Shown here one piece after another: positions 33,181-44,384 of a DNA stretch of 64,000 nt (position 1 is the first letter of the stretch; the number at the start of each line of letters is the position of its first letter). The notes under the pieces were generated by a model. The model was not told where the DNA came from. It did not search any database and was given only the letters and a program-made list of their open reading frames with translations. The position numbers and the translations under genes were made by a program. Location of the stretch: assembly GCA_033297075.1 (NCBI GenBank), contig MU858090.1, positions 62,001 to 126,000 on the forward strand, given 5' to 3'. This DNA is from Rhypophila decipiens (lineage: Eukaryota; Ascomycota; Sordariomycetes; Sordariales; Naviculisporaceae).

Positions 33181-34667
33181 ATGGCATCCTCATCGTCCAA
33201 CGTTGTCGGTGTGCACTACAGAGTGGGGAAGAAAATCGGAGAGGGTTCATTCGGCGTGATCTTTGAGGGAACGAATCTCCTGAATAACCAACAAGTTGCT
33301 ATCAAATTTGTATGTTCCCATTTGGATGCCCGCCGTGATAACTCCTTCTGACATGTTTACTTTGCAGGAGCCAAGGAAAAGCGACGCACCTCAATTACGC
33401 GATGAGTACAGAACATACAAGATCCTCGTGGGTTGCCGTAAGTTTATGCAAGCCCTCAACCTTATCGAGCTTTAGCTAACAACATTATTTCAGCCGGGAT
33501 TCCAAATGTCTACTATTTCGGACAAGAAGGCCTGCACAACATACTAGTCATCGACCTTCTCGGTCCTTCGTTGGAGGACCTCTTTGATCACTGCAATCGG
33601 AGGTTCAGCTTGAAGACCGTTGTCATGGTGGCCAAACAAATGGTTTGTCGCCCTTTCGTTCAATACACCAGGCATGATGCTTACCGTTGTCATAGTTGTC
33701 TCGAGTGCAAACGATCCACGAAAAGAACCTCATTTACAGGGATATCAAGCCCGACAACTTCCTAATCGGCCGTCCAGGAACCAAGACGAGCAATGTGATC
33801 CATGTCGTCGACTTCGGCATGGCCAAGCAGTACCGCGATCCCAAGACCAAGCAGCACATCCCATACCGCGAGCGCAAGTCTCTCTCTGGAACAGCCCGGT
33901 ACATGAGCATCAACACCCATCTTGGCAGGGAACAGTCCAGACGAGATGATCTCGAGGCTTTGGGCCACGTCTTTATGTACTTCCTTCGGGGCGGTTTGCC
34001 ATGGCAAGGTCTCAAGGCTGCGACTAACAAGCAGAAGTACGAGAAAATTGGCGAGAAGAAACAGACGACGCTCATCAAGGACTTGTGCGAGGGTTTCCCC
34101 GACCAGTTTGTTCAGTACCTCACCTATGTCCGCAATCTCGGTTTCGAGGACACTCCCGACTACGACTACTTGCGGGACCTCTTCACCCAGGCACTGAAGG
34201 ATGCACGTGAAGTGGAGGATGGAGAGTATGATTGGATGATCAAGGGAAAACAGGACAAGAAGGGGGACTGGGACCGAACTGGTGCACTGCACAACCCAAA
34301 CGCCCGCCCGGGGGTTTCGGCCATGGAGATCCACGGCTCGCGGGGGGCCACTGCTCACCTATCAAACGACCCCCGGACAGCACACCTCACGCAAGCTCGC
34401 CTAAACGCCGCACAACCCCCGACACCGCCGAACAGGCAGACCAAACAAGGACGGCCAAACGCGCCCGCTTTGTCGCCCCAGATTCGGAGCGCCCACACGC
34501 CACCCGCCGGCTCAACCCAGGCGCAATTCCAGAACAGTACCCAGAATTTGCCCCAGAGGCCCATGATGAGCACCCCGGCTATGAACAGCGCAGCCGTTCC
34601 CCAGCCTAACCCGCAACCACAGCCTACCGGGTTCCAGAAGTTCATGAAGACGCTGTGCTGCGGCTAG
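33181..34667 (+). CDS. Casein kinase I, membrane-anchored (Yck/Cki-like)
   Basis: Ser/Thr kinase of the CK1 family. Exons 33181-33309, 33368-33437, 33494-33642 and 33696-34667 give 439 aa. The kinase domain covers about 14-285: glycine loop [15 protein letters not shown] lysine (K42), catalytic [26 protein letters not shown] activation start and the CK1-specific [12 protein letters not shown] in place of APE. The C-terminal tail is Pro/Gln/Asn-rich and ends KTLCCG. The Cys-Cys near the end is the palmitoylation-type anchor of plasma-membrane CK1s (yeast Yck1/2), so membrane location is inferred. A canonical intron lies 39 nt after the stop. The start ATG is in good context (AAGATGG). Confidence 0.94.
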
Positions 34668-37442
34668 AAGGCCAGCTCTGCCTCTATTTCGGGATCGAAC
34701 GCCTGAGTAAGCTACTCTTCTCAACAAGCCATCTCGGGCCTCGTGCTAACTTTTTGGTAGGAGGGAATGTGATGAAATCAATTGTCCATTTTATAGAAGT
34801 TTTCCTGGCCAAGATCTATATGACTGCCGAGACATTCATTCTTAATGTTTTGCATGGGATAGAGAGGTTGCCTTATTTCGACGGCGGGTTTTCGGCACAC
34901 ATCTTGGCCCCCCTTTCCTTGATATCATTACGATTACGACCGCTCCCGAGCCGCAGCCGCGTTTCTTTTTTCTTTGCCATATCCTGGGTCTCGGGTCTGC
35001 CGCCACTGATGTCTTTCGACCTGGCGGGACCTAGGTAATCCAGCGAGCGCTGGCGAGGAAGAGGATGGACAGCTCACATCATGGGCTGCCTTCTTCTTCG
35101 ATCGCTATTCATCATACTATACATATCTCACTAATAATAAAGCATCCATCCCTCCTTTTCAGAACATACAACAGCAGAGAAAGAATGAAGAAAAAAAGCG
35201 CCATTCGGTGCAGGCGTCCCGGGAGTTTGATCTGACGATTCCTCTTGCGAAGGGCGTCCGGTCAACTGGGCTACTGAAGCTGTGGGAGTGAACATGAGAG
35301 GATGGATTGGGGTGGCAGAATGGAAAGAGAATGCGTGGTAGTAGTGGTTGGTGGAAAGAGAAGCCAACCCGAACAGGATCAGAAATCTTGTTTTCTGATG
35401 TTTTGTCTCCTTTGTTTTCCTTTTCTTTTCCAGAACAAGTCAATTAATGTGAATGAAATCTGTCCAATAGTCTCTCCGTCTACATCTAACTGAGGACATA
35501 CCAAGATCATATGTTGATCCTGGAATACTCAAGGTGGCATAAGCTGCACGGGACAGGGGAGGAGGGCCTGGTTTGGTTCTTTCAAGTTTCTTGGTCGTTC
35601 TAGTTCTAGTTTTGCTATGCCATGGCGTCTGGGAAAAAGGGAATAGCATTTTAGTCTGCCTTAGTTCTCATTGTCGTTTCTTTTTCCTTATGTTTACAAG
35701 TATATCTATCTTTACAGTTATCATATTTCCTATTTTGTAGTTCCATGGTTCGCGCGTCTACTTGGTGGCTTTTTTTGCTTGCTGTGCTTGTTTGTTTTGC
35801 CTTTGCCTCGTCATTTGCTGGTCCTATATCTTGGTCTGTACATAAACATATTGTTTAATAATCTGATGGTTTTCTCGTATATCATGATTCTTGGTATCAT
35901 TGACCACGTGTATAGCTGGTACTTTGCCTACATACTTATCTTTTCTGTCTGTCTGCCTGTCCACTCACCATTTTATGGGAGGTCATTGTCCGGTGTTTCT
36001 CACCTTTAACCTCATCATCGGCCAGGAAGTCAATTTCGAGAGTCTTGCGATCTTCCTATCCATGAATGAATGAAAAGACTTTTCGGTTAGAGTCAGCCAT
36101 TGGGTGGCTGGCTGCCTATGTCGGAAGTCATTTGTCACGTCACACAACGGGAGAAGATTCATTCTTGTTTTCGCTGTGATGGCGTGGTTTGCCTTGTAGC
36201 CGACAATGAAGCACATATTGCTGAAACAGCAAACGCAAGTCGTGAGCTGGAGAATGTAGTTGGGTTGGTAAGTAGGTAGGTAGGTAAGCAGCCATCGCAG
36301 GTCCTAGCAAAAGGGTCCAAAGCAACTGGATATAGTTGAAGTAGATCTGTTAGAACCTGGAAACGTCCTTTTCTTGAGCTAAGAACCTCTGTTCTTCAAG
36401 GACAAACAATGGTGGATAACGATATATACCAGAACATGGGAGTGGGTGTGTGAGCTTGTCTCGCAACGCGGCCTTGATCTTAAGATCAACCAACTACCTT
36501 GACTTTGTATCATGGAATAACGACAGACAGGCAGAAAGTTATAAAGGAGAAAGAAGCCGAGAATGAAGACGAGTCTCCAGGCAGTAAGCCAACACCAGTA
36601 TAGACGCCGACCCGACCTTGGTTGGCGGAAGCTTTCCCACCCCTGGCACCCCTACTGCAAAACATAGCAAGATATACCCACGAAAACAACCACATACGAC
36701 CATAGGCACTTGAAAACTCAGGATCCCGTCCGCTCTCCTAAAGATAAACAGGTGACCGCCGGATTAGTACTCAGGTCGGTGACGACTGGGGAATCCCCGG
36801 TGTTGTATGTTTTGCTTTTTGCTTGTGGGTCTTTTTGGGGGGTCTCACTCAAATTTCCGTATGTCTATCTACCGGTATATGTAAAGAATGGATAGCCAAG
36901 ATAAGATGTGTAAAGAGATGGACATGTTCATTTTGGGTTTCTTTTGTTACGGGTTGGCATGTTGGTGAGCGTTGAGAATTCATCCATATTCGTTCAGCAC
37001 AGAGGGTAATGAGTATTTCGTCAAAGATTGGTTCATATCATGACATGTGTCATATACATAGTGGTATGTTTGTGTGTTTGGCGGGGACAAGGGCAGGTAA
37101 GAAAGTAGGGAACTCAGGTATGTAGGTATTGATTTACATTTGATCACTGCAACAAAAAAGCCAGTGCCTGCCTCAAAAGCAAATCACAAAAGAACCAACG
37201 CCCATGACCCAGTCGTCGTTCCTTCCAGTAATCCGTCCGGTTTCATTAAATAATTTCCTCCTTTTTTTGGCAGCCCCCAATAAAAAAAGAGTTTATAAAG
37301 ATTGGCTCCTCTTCGCTTAGCTAATGCATTGCTTTCTCAGGCATCATTCATCAGTACAGGTCCTCCTCCTTTCTTGATTATCCTTCCCGTTTGTGACGAG
37401 AACTAGTTTGTTTGTGTCCATTCTGTCATCTGGGTATGCAAG
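34668..37442. other. Spacer, kinase 3' UTR to erv25
   Basis: A 2.8 kb convergent spacer. Begins with the 3' UTR intron listed separately. T-rich around 35650-35880. TAAGTAGGTAGGTAGGTAA at 36269-36287 is one of several TAGG tandem microsatellites in the window. No protein gene seen. Confidence 0.45.
34707..34760 (+). other. Predicted 3' UTR intron of the casein kinase gene
   Basis: GTAAGC donor at 34707, GTGCTAAC branch at about 34743-34750 and TAG acceptor ending 34760, a 54-nt intron matching the size and signals of the coding introns of this gene. It begins 39 nt after the stop codon, that is, wholly in the 3' UTR. Confidence 0.55.
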
Positions 37443-38236
37443 TCATGTGAGCTTCTGCTTGATGAAGAAGGACCGCAGATGCGATAGTTGCCATGCGCAG
37501 GTGACGCCCAGAACGGTGAGCTGGATCATCATCCATCGAACGACACGGGAGTTTGTGCTTTCGGATTGGTCACGGAATTCGGCTTCGCGTTCCTGTTTGG
37601 GACGGAATTCCCGTTAGCTTCAACTTTTTCACAAATTTCCAGGAAAAGATAAGGGAAAGACATACTCTCTGGAAAACCTGTTCCCTCCGAATGTCATTCA
37701 ACCGCGCGTTAAGGTCCTTGACACGAGTAGCCAAGTCATTCAGCTTCTCCTTGTCGGAACTCTCGATCGCGCTAGTCTCGCCGATAGCCATGTCCAGCGT
37801 GAGCCGAATACCGCCGTTGGGGGCAGAAAGCGACATCCAGTTGTTCTTGCCGCTCGTCGACGACGGCGTGAAGCAGATCTTGTGGTCGCCTGCGTCGGCT
37901 GCTGTAAAGGTGAATTTTCCGGTTGTGCCGCCTCTTTGGGAGACTACGCGGTGCTCGTTGTCGAATATTTCCTATAGAAGAAGGTGTATTAGTACTTGGT
38001 GGACTCGGCATAGATGCATAGGGGCAACGTACATCAACAGAGATGTAAATGTTGATTCCATCGTGCTTGGCCCATGCCCGCAGATTATCGTCCCATTCCT
38101 CGGCAGTGTAGTGTCCCACGACCAGAGTGTCCTTGGGAAGCTCCTCGAAGAAGCACTTTGGTTGCGTGCCCTCGATGTAAAAGTAGAGGGCGTTGGCGAG
38201 GGTGCCCAGCGAGAGCAGAGGAAGAATTGACTTCAT
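37443..38236 (-). CDS. erv25: ERV25, p24-family COPII cargo receptor
   Basis: p24-delta type I membrane protein cycling between ER and Golgi in COPII/COPI vesicles. Exons on the minus strand: 38236-38033, 37971-37666, 37592-37443, giving 219 aa. Signal peptide is about 1-16 (cleavage before LYFYIEG). The GOLD domain follows ([12 protein letters not shown] with the conserved Cys, and KICFTP with its partner Cys). A coiled coil is at about 125-170 ([19 protein letters not shown]), then a transmembrane helix at about 190-207. The tail ends FFIKQKLT, with lysines at -3 and -5 as a COPI KxKxx retrieval signal and the FF COPII export signal. [10 protein letters not shown] before the membrane is typical of Erv25. 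Divergent from swc4. Confidence 0.95.
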
Positions 38237-38876
38237 TTTGGGCTTTCGATTCTATTGCGACAACTATAATTGCGTTGGGCGTATTTCGAGGTTCGCCGGG
38301 CCGTGGTTGCAATTCGTCGATGGTTGCACTACTCTCGTTGTTGAATGACTTCTGGCGATAATAATCGTCGTTGCGAACCGCTCTGGCGCGGTCAGGGGCC
38401 AAGCTTTCGAAGCTGCCACGTTCAGTAAATTCTGGACAGGGGGCTTGCTGGGATTAAAGTCCAGTCACGTGCAAGCGCTCCAGGTCTCGAAATTCTCCAT
38501 GAGCGCAGAGGAAGGTTTGGGGGCGACAAACAGTTGCACGGCCCGAACGGAAATTTTATAGTGGTTAGTTACCCTTCGCTAACTGACAATCATCACCACT
38601 GCAAGGCCGGCCAAACACCACCACCGTGACCCGACAGAAAAATTTGAAACCATCGCCAGATTGGCATTTGTCGCTCATTTATCTCGCAATTAGTGACTTG
38701 TATCCCCCCGCTTGCAGTATTTCACGCGTCCCCAGTCAAAATATCAAAACTCATCCCGATGCCGACCAAACGGACCGCGCGAACTTGTCTTTTCAATTGA
38801 ATCCCGGCCCGACCGACTGACCACGTCGTGACGCGATTCGATCCTACCTATCCACCCCACTCCACCTAACGCCATC
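38237..38876. promoter_or_regulatory. Divergent promoter erv25 / swc4 with E-box
   Basis: A 640 bp shared upstream region with a CACGTG palindrome at 38466-38471 (bHLH-type E-box) and GTTAG...CTAAC inverted repeat near 38564-38583. Whether these are used is inference. Confidence 0.35.
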
Positions 38877-40823
38877 ATGACCTCCCACGATGTTCGCGAC
38901 GTCCTAAACCTCCCTTCAGATCATTCTGCCGGGCCACGGCCAGCCAAAAAGCAAAAGATCTCAGGTCCCCGACCAAACCTCAAGGGTCTCGCGCGAGAAG
39001 TCCAGAGCCTTGGCGGCGATAATCCCATCGCCATCGTCCCAGAAGAGGCCGTCTTCAAGAAACGGAGGATCGCTAATAGGAAGCCTGCCGCAAGATGGGA
39101 ACTTAGGGGCTTCACCAACTCGGCCCGGGGGGATGATGGAGCCCTCCTCTTACGACATTGGAGGCGAAAGGCCGACCTTGATCCCAACCACGACGCTGGG
39201 CAGGACGGCGAGACACAGATGACGGATGGTGTGGTGGATGGAGACAAGCCACCAGCCGAGGTTATCGAAGACTCTGCATTTGCAAAGTATAATGTCCAGG
39301 TCTCGGTACCGCAGTATAGCGAGGAACAGTACCATTCTAACCTGCAGAACAACGACTGGACCAAAGAAGAGACAGACTACTTGATGCAACTCGTCAAGGA
39401 CTTTGATCTACGATGGCCCTTGATATGGGACCGCTACGATTACTCGCCAAGACCAATAGATGGAGAAGGTGTGAACGGGTCAGAAATGGCTGTCGTCCCT
39501 GCGCGGACACCAAGGACGATGGAAGACCTCAAGGCGCGGTACTACGAGGTGGCAGCGAAGATGATGGCAGTACAAAAGGCGGTCCAGTACATGACGGGAC
39601 CCGAGTTCCAGCTGTACGAGATCATGCAAAACTTTAACGCAGCCCAGGAGACAGCCCGGAAGGAGTTTGCCCTCGAAAGAATGAACCGCTCCAAGGACGA
39701 AGCACGCGAGGAGGAGTCCCTGCTGCTTGAGATCAAACGGATACTTGCCCGGACTGAGCGGTTCAACGAAGAGCGCCGCGAGCTCTACAATCGCCTTGAT
39801 TTCCAGACGACCGACAGCGACATCACCCAGTTCAGAGGCAGCGCCGGTCTCCAGTCACTGCTACAGAACCTGATGAACGTCGACAAGTCCAAGAAACGCA
39901 AGAGCATCATGGCACCGGGAGAGGGCCCCAGTCCCCAGAGCGCAGTACCCGGGAGCGCCGTCTCCGAAACCGCGCCGAACAATCGTCGCGAGAGCATTGC
40001 CGCCTCGGTCACGGGCCACAGGGACTCGACAGCCGGCACGCCAGCAACGCCCGTGGAACCAGCTGCCCCTGCCGCCGACAAGAAAAAGAAAGGCGCACAA
40101 CCGGTCGAGAAACGTAACCTGTCTGAACAAGAAAAACAGATATACGGTCTCAGCCACCACGAACGTCTCGGCAGCGGACCGACCTTCCGCTACGAGAAGA
40201 TCAACAAGCTGTACAGCCACAAGTCGGGCCAGCAGCAGATGCGTATCACGAACGCGCTAGCCGAGCTGGATATTCCGCCGCGGCTGGCTATGCCTACTGC
40301 CCTCGTGACACAGCAGTTTGAGAAGTTGTGGACCAATGTCACGTCGCTTGTGGACTTGAGGAAGGTGTCTGATCGGTTGGATGCCGATATCAAGGTGGAG
40401 GAGGCTAAGAAAGCTGAGCGGGACAAGAAGAATAAGCCTGCCGGGGAAACTACTGAGAAGGAGAAGGATGGGACCGGGGCGGAGAAGGAAAAGGACAAGG
40501 CTGCTGAGATGGGAACGAAAGATGGAGAGTCTTCTAAGGATAAGGAGGGTGAGGCAGCAGCTGGGGAGGAGAAGGCCAAGGCTGGAGGGGACTCTAATCA
40601 AGGAGGTGATGGTGCAGCGGATGATGGTTCTGCCCCGCCTGGAGCAGCAGATGGTGCGGCGGGAAGTCCTGCAAAGCCCAAGGGCGGAGAGGCAGATGGT
40701 GACAAGGATAAGGAAAAAGAAAAAGAAAAGACACCCAGGCCTGGGAGCAGTGGTGGACATAAGCGGAGTGCGAGCGTGTTGAGCACGACTAGCGACAAGA
40801 GCTCTAAGCGGCAGAAGAAGTAG
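38877..40823 (+). CDS. swc4: SWC4/DMAP1, SWR1 and NuA4 complex subunit
   Basis: Shared subunit of the SWR1 H2A.Z-exchange and NuA4 acetyltransferase complexes. Single exon, 648 aa. The N-terminus MTSHDVRDVLNLP and AARWELRGFTNSAR are typical. The SANT/Myb-like domain is at about 150-240 (YHSNLQNNDWTKEETDYLMQ, then LRWPLIWDRYDY). A helical segment follows, then the DMAP1-type region SHHERLGSGPTFRYEKI and LDIPPRLAMPTALVTQQFE. The last about 140 residues are a low-complexity Lys/Glu/Asp/Gly tail encoded by A/G-rich repeats. The antisense frame there is a composition artefact. Confidence 0.94.
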   Translation: MTSHDVRDVLNLPSDHSAGPRPAKKQKISGPRPNLKGLAREVQSLGGDNPIAIVPEEAVFKKRRIANRKPAARWELRGFTNSARGDDGALLLRHWRRKADLDPNHDAGQDGETQMTDGVVDGDKPPAEVIEDSAFAKYNVQVSVPQYSEEQYHSNLQNNDWTKEETDYLMQLVKDFDLRWPLIWDRYDYSPRPIDGEGVNGSEMAVVPARTPRTMEDLKARYYEVAAKMMAVQKAVQYMTGPEFQLYEIMQNFNAAQETARKEFALERMNRSKDEAREEESLLLEIKRILARTERFNEERRELYNRLDFQTTDSDITQFRGSAGLQSLLQNLMNVDKSKKRKSIMAPGEGPSPQSAVPGSAVSETAPNNRRESIAASVTGHRDSTAGTPATPVEPAAPAADKKKKGAQPVEKRNLSEQEKQIYGLSHHERLGSGPTFRYEKINKLYSHKSGQQQMRITNALAELDIPPRLAMPTALVTQQFEKLWTNVTSLVDLRKVSDRLDADIKVEEAKKAERDKKNKPAGETTEKEKDGTGAEKEKDKAAEMGTKDGESSKDKEGEAAAGEEKAKAGGDSNQGGDGAADDGSAPPGAADGAAGSPAKPKGGEADGDKDKEKEKEKTPRPGSSGGHKRSASVLSTTSDKSSKRQKK

Positions 40824-41637
40824 AGCTTGGGTAGCCAGCTGGTTACGATGATTTGATTCACTTCTCTTGGTTAATATTATTGTTAGCACTACTATTATTA
40901 TGAATACATCTGATGAGCGAAGGGCAGTTAACTTCCAAGAGCGCGTTGAGTTTACGCAAGAGGTATGATGCCTTGGGATAAGACCTGTGATGCCCATCGT
41001 CTTACTACCCATGTCACTCCATTCATCCACTGCATTCTTCCATTCAACCCCAATAGTCCTTGAACATCTCATGGAATTGCACTCTCTCCGGGTAACATAT
41101 TTCACTCAAACCGCTGTCAAGTAAGGAAGTGTCTTTTCTGGGCGGACGAGCAGTGTCGAGTCGATGTGCCGGCTCTGACCTTGTTCTTTTTCGGTTTCCT
41201 TATTGTTTCTCATTCTCCATGTCCATCTCTCATTCCTACCTATATTGTCTCACTACATGTAGCCTTGTTATGGTGCTTTCCGGGGGGGTTGGAGACAAGG
41301 ATGGAAGAAAGTGATTTCTCACTCCCTCAGCGAGCATCTCTTGTCCATCATTCATCTCCAAACCCGTCGTGAATCTTTGCAAAAAGTTACATCCAGCAAG
41401 ACAACCTCGGACCGGTGGTATTAATACCATGTTGTCTTACTATATGTATCTTTTTTGCGAAGAGTTGCGAGGGGTTTAGAGACGGGGGATAGAAGAAGTG
41501 ATTCATATTACTCACTCATTACAGCGAGCATTTCTCTGTGTACTCCCTCCTTCCCTATTTATGCACCTACCTACCTACATACCCAGCTAACCGATACCTC
41601 GAAGCCCCCCGAAGCCTTCAGAGCGTTGGGGGGAGTT

Positions 41638-41661
41638 GGGTCTTTGGGTCTTTGGGTCTTT
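41638..41661 (+). repeat. Octanucleotide tandem (GGGTCTTT)x3
   Basis: Three perfect head-to-tail copies of an 8-mer. Confidence 0.9.
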
Positions 41662-42046
41662 GGAGGTGGCAGGAATCTGCCCAGGTTTGCGGGCTGTAAT
41701 GCTGAATTCTACAACCGGTGGAGGTCATGAGTGTGTACAAGGGCTCTTTTCTTACTTTTGTCCTTGGTATCCTTGCATCTGGTTCACGCGTGGCCAGACT
41801 GCTAGAGTCGCTAGATAGAGGGTACTTTCTTGTATACAAGATCTAGCTTCGCGCGACCCAGCACATCTCAGACGTCTAGCACAACTTTACTTCATAGAGC
41901 CGGCCCCGGTTTCTTAATAAGAACACACACCCCTATGGTGTACCCAGGGCAGATCTCGCCCACGTAGTTTGTCTAATACATCGGTATGGCCCATGATCAC
42001 CAACTAGACAGACGCCGACTATAAGCCAGCCACATCTAAACTATTT

Positions 42047-42104
42047 CCAGACCGTCCGTTGCTTTGTCGTTCTATCCAGACCGTCCGTTGCTTTGTCGTT
42101 CTAT
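42047..42104 (+). repeat. Perfect 29-bp tandem duplication
   Basis: The unit CCAGACCGTCCGTTGCTTTG plus nine more bases occurs twice head to tail with no mismatch, indicating a recent duplication in non-coding DNA. Confidence 0.95.
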
Positions 42105-42169
42105 CCCTCCATCCGTATCTTCGAGGATAGGATGATGTTAACAAACAAACAGGGGATAAGAATTCTGTA

Positions 42170-42480
42170 ATATAATGAGCTTAAATGAAACTTGTATAAG
42201 AGGAAGTGATAAAGAGGTTGAGTGAGAATAAGATGAAGTGAGAATGAGTGTGATTAAGAATAAAGAGTGACTGAGAAATAGTGCGAGTTAAAAAGAGAGT
42301 GACTGAGTGAGTAAGAATAAAGGGGTAAGAGATAGAGTAAGGAAGAAAGAGAGTATATAAGAAATGGAATAAGTGAGAATTAGAGTAAGAAGGAAGAAAG
42401 TGAGTAAAGTAAGTAACTAGTAAAGAGAGAGAACATATGAGAAATAGAGTAAGTAAGAAACAAGTTAGAGAATACTGCTA
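42170..42480 (+). repeat. Purine-rich degenerate tandem tract
   Basis: About 300 bp nearly free of C on the plus strand, built from imperfect GAGTAAGAA / GAGTGAGAATAA / GAGAAATAGAGTAA units. Composition contrasts strongly with flanking sequence. Behaves like a decayed microsatellite or minisatellite; no coding potential. Confidence 0.7.
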
Positions 42481-42630
42481 TATCTATATCATTTAAAGAA
42501 GACAAAAACGGTGAATTAGGTAGGCTACATGTAGGTTTTCCAGCTGCTCTAATTAACAGAGGTTAAAATTATATTCAAGAAACTTTGAAAAAAAAAACAT
42601 ACAGCTGTGTTCTGTATATCCTATATATCA

Positions 42631-42701
42631 TGCGTCAGCCGCGAATCGAACGCGGGGCCCATCGATGGCAACGATGGATTTTACCACTAAACCACTGACG
42701 C
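42631..42701 (-). tRNA. tRNA-Gly (GCC)
   Basis: 71-nt cloverleaf without intron. Acceptor GCGTCAG pairs fully with CTGACGC. The D-arm carries GTTTAGTGGTAAAAT, the anticodon stem is CATCG/CGATG with loop TTGCCAT (anticodon GCC), and the T arm is CCGCG-TTCGATT-CGCGG. A run of ten T on the transcribed sense lies about 33-43 nt downstream (A run at 42588-42597 on plus). Sequence is identical to the copy at 60852-60922. Confidence 0.97.
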
Positions 42702-44355
42702 TGTTCTTACTTGTGTTTTGTTATTTAGCTTTGCTTTTTGCATTAATATACGCCTCTTTCTCTTTCAGGCCGAGGTTCTCCCTGCCGTTGTGGATTCGCA
42801 TGAGTCGTGCTTGCACTTGCCGTGGCCACGACGTTTTTCTATGGAGTTTGGCTTGTTGATGTCATCGTACACCTTGAAGGCTGCTTCTGGGTGGGAATTT
42901 ACGTGTTTACACTGAAACAAAACAAAACAGCATCGCCTTGGATATAGTGAGTGTGTTGTAACAAACATCTCGCTTGAGAAGCAAAATGTTCTCGTCTGTC
43001 GGTTGGCGGATATCCTTAGTTCCCAACCTCAACTCTGATAGATGCTGGTACATCAAAGCAACTACAGTATCAGTGAGGTTCATGTGTCCAATGTACTGAT
43101 ATATGCCTACTTGCCTAGAGATCAGGTCTTTGGCTGGCGGTCCAGTTTATATTGGATACCTTCCAGGGAAAAGACAAAATATACGGTACAGTTTCATGCC
43201 CGGAGTTATCCAAGACCCGCACCGGCTACCAACTACGCACATGGAAAGCAAACACGCAGGCATCGTTATTCCAAGCAATGTGAAGTGGCTGGAAAAGAAA
43301 AGTTAAAACAACAGTGGCGCTAGACACCAACACCAGGACAAAGTATAATACAAAAACTAATATATCACCGCCGAATTTAACTTCAAATGACTATATCGGC
43401 GAGAGTCATAGACCGACGAGTTACACTGGCCGTTTTGACTTCAAAAATCCTAAACTTTATCGAGGGAAGCAGATATATAAGCTCAGGATTTTCCAAGAGG
43501 ACCGGGCAGCGGGGACATATGTAATTAGAGCGCCCCCCCCCAGACAAAGCCGAGGGGAGGTTATTCCAAGCGATGTGGAAGCCTAGACACGGAACCAACA
43601 ACAGACCAAGATCATGTTGTACATATCAAGGTCTACCATAGATTGCATCTGCAAATCTTGCCAACACACACAAAGTGAAGACGGCGATCGGACCGGATAG
43701 TCGACTGACCGAACGGAATGCTACTGGTGTGTGCTGGTGTTGGTAGTTGGGATCAGTGTTTACCAAGTTCCGCTCAGGGGGTGGGTTGGTTGCCGTCGAC
43801 CACATCTCTCGGTCTTGAATCGATAATTAATGCGGTGATTTCTCCCAGAGAGTACGGTATATCTACTCCCCCATTTTCCCCCAGCCGTGCCATGTGGCCA
43901 AGGCGCATTCCTACTTTATTGTGCATGAGGCTAACTACCAACAGAAGTTGATATGCTATGTTGAGTATGCAAGATGTGTGAGGTAGCGAAGGTAGCTAGG
44001 TAACTGTACTCCAGTGGAAAGTGTAATAGGATGAGGATTGATGTGACACAAGGCAAGACGGAGAAAGAGGGCAATAGAGTGATATTATGCTGTTGGTTCG
44101 AGCAGACCATGGACGAAATGGTTGCTGCATCAGGCAAGTATCAACGCCGTAGCAGTATCTCGTCTTTGTGCTGTCTTGAAGCTGATGCGTGAGTCTATCT
44201 CACTCGGAACCAACCAACATGTCCCCGGGAAGAATCTGAGCTGCTTCAGGCAGGTCAAGATCTCATGCGGGCTTTCAGGTGGCCAGAGGTGTTGGCGGTT
44301 CACCGGGAGTCGGGGTATGAGCCGGGGAATAATTCCGCATATGAACTTATCTACC

Positions 44356-44384
44356 TTGTTGTTGTTGTTGTTGTTGTTGTTGTT
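44356..44384 (+). repeat. TTG/GTT trinucleotide microsatellite
   Basis: Uninterrupted (TTG)n of 29 bases. Confidence 0.95.

Noticed and set aside
40257..41105. 282-codon minus-strand frame overlapping swc4
   Set aside because: Antisense shadow of the low-complexity Lys/Glu tail of swc4; Leu/Ser/Arg-rich with no domain.
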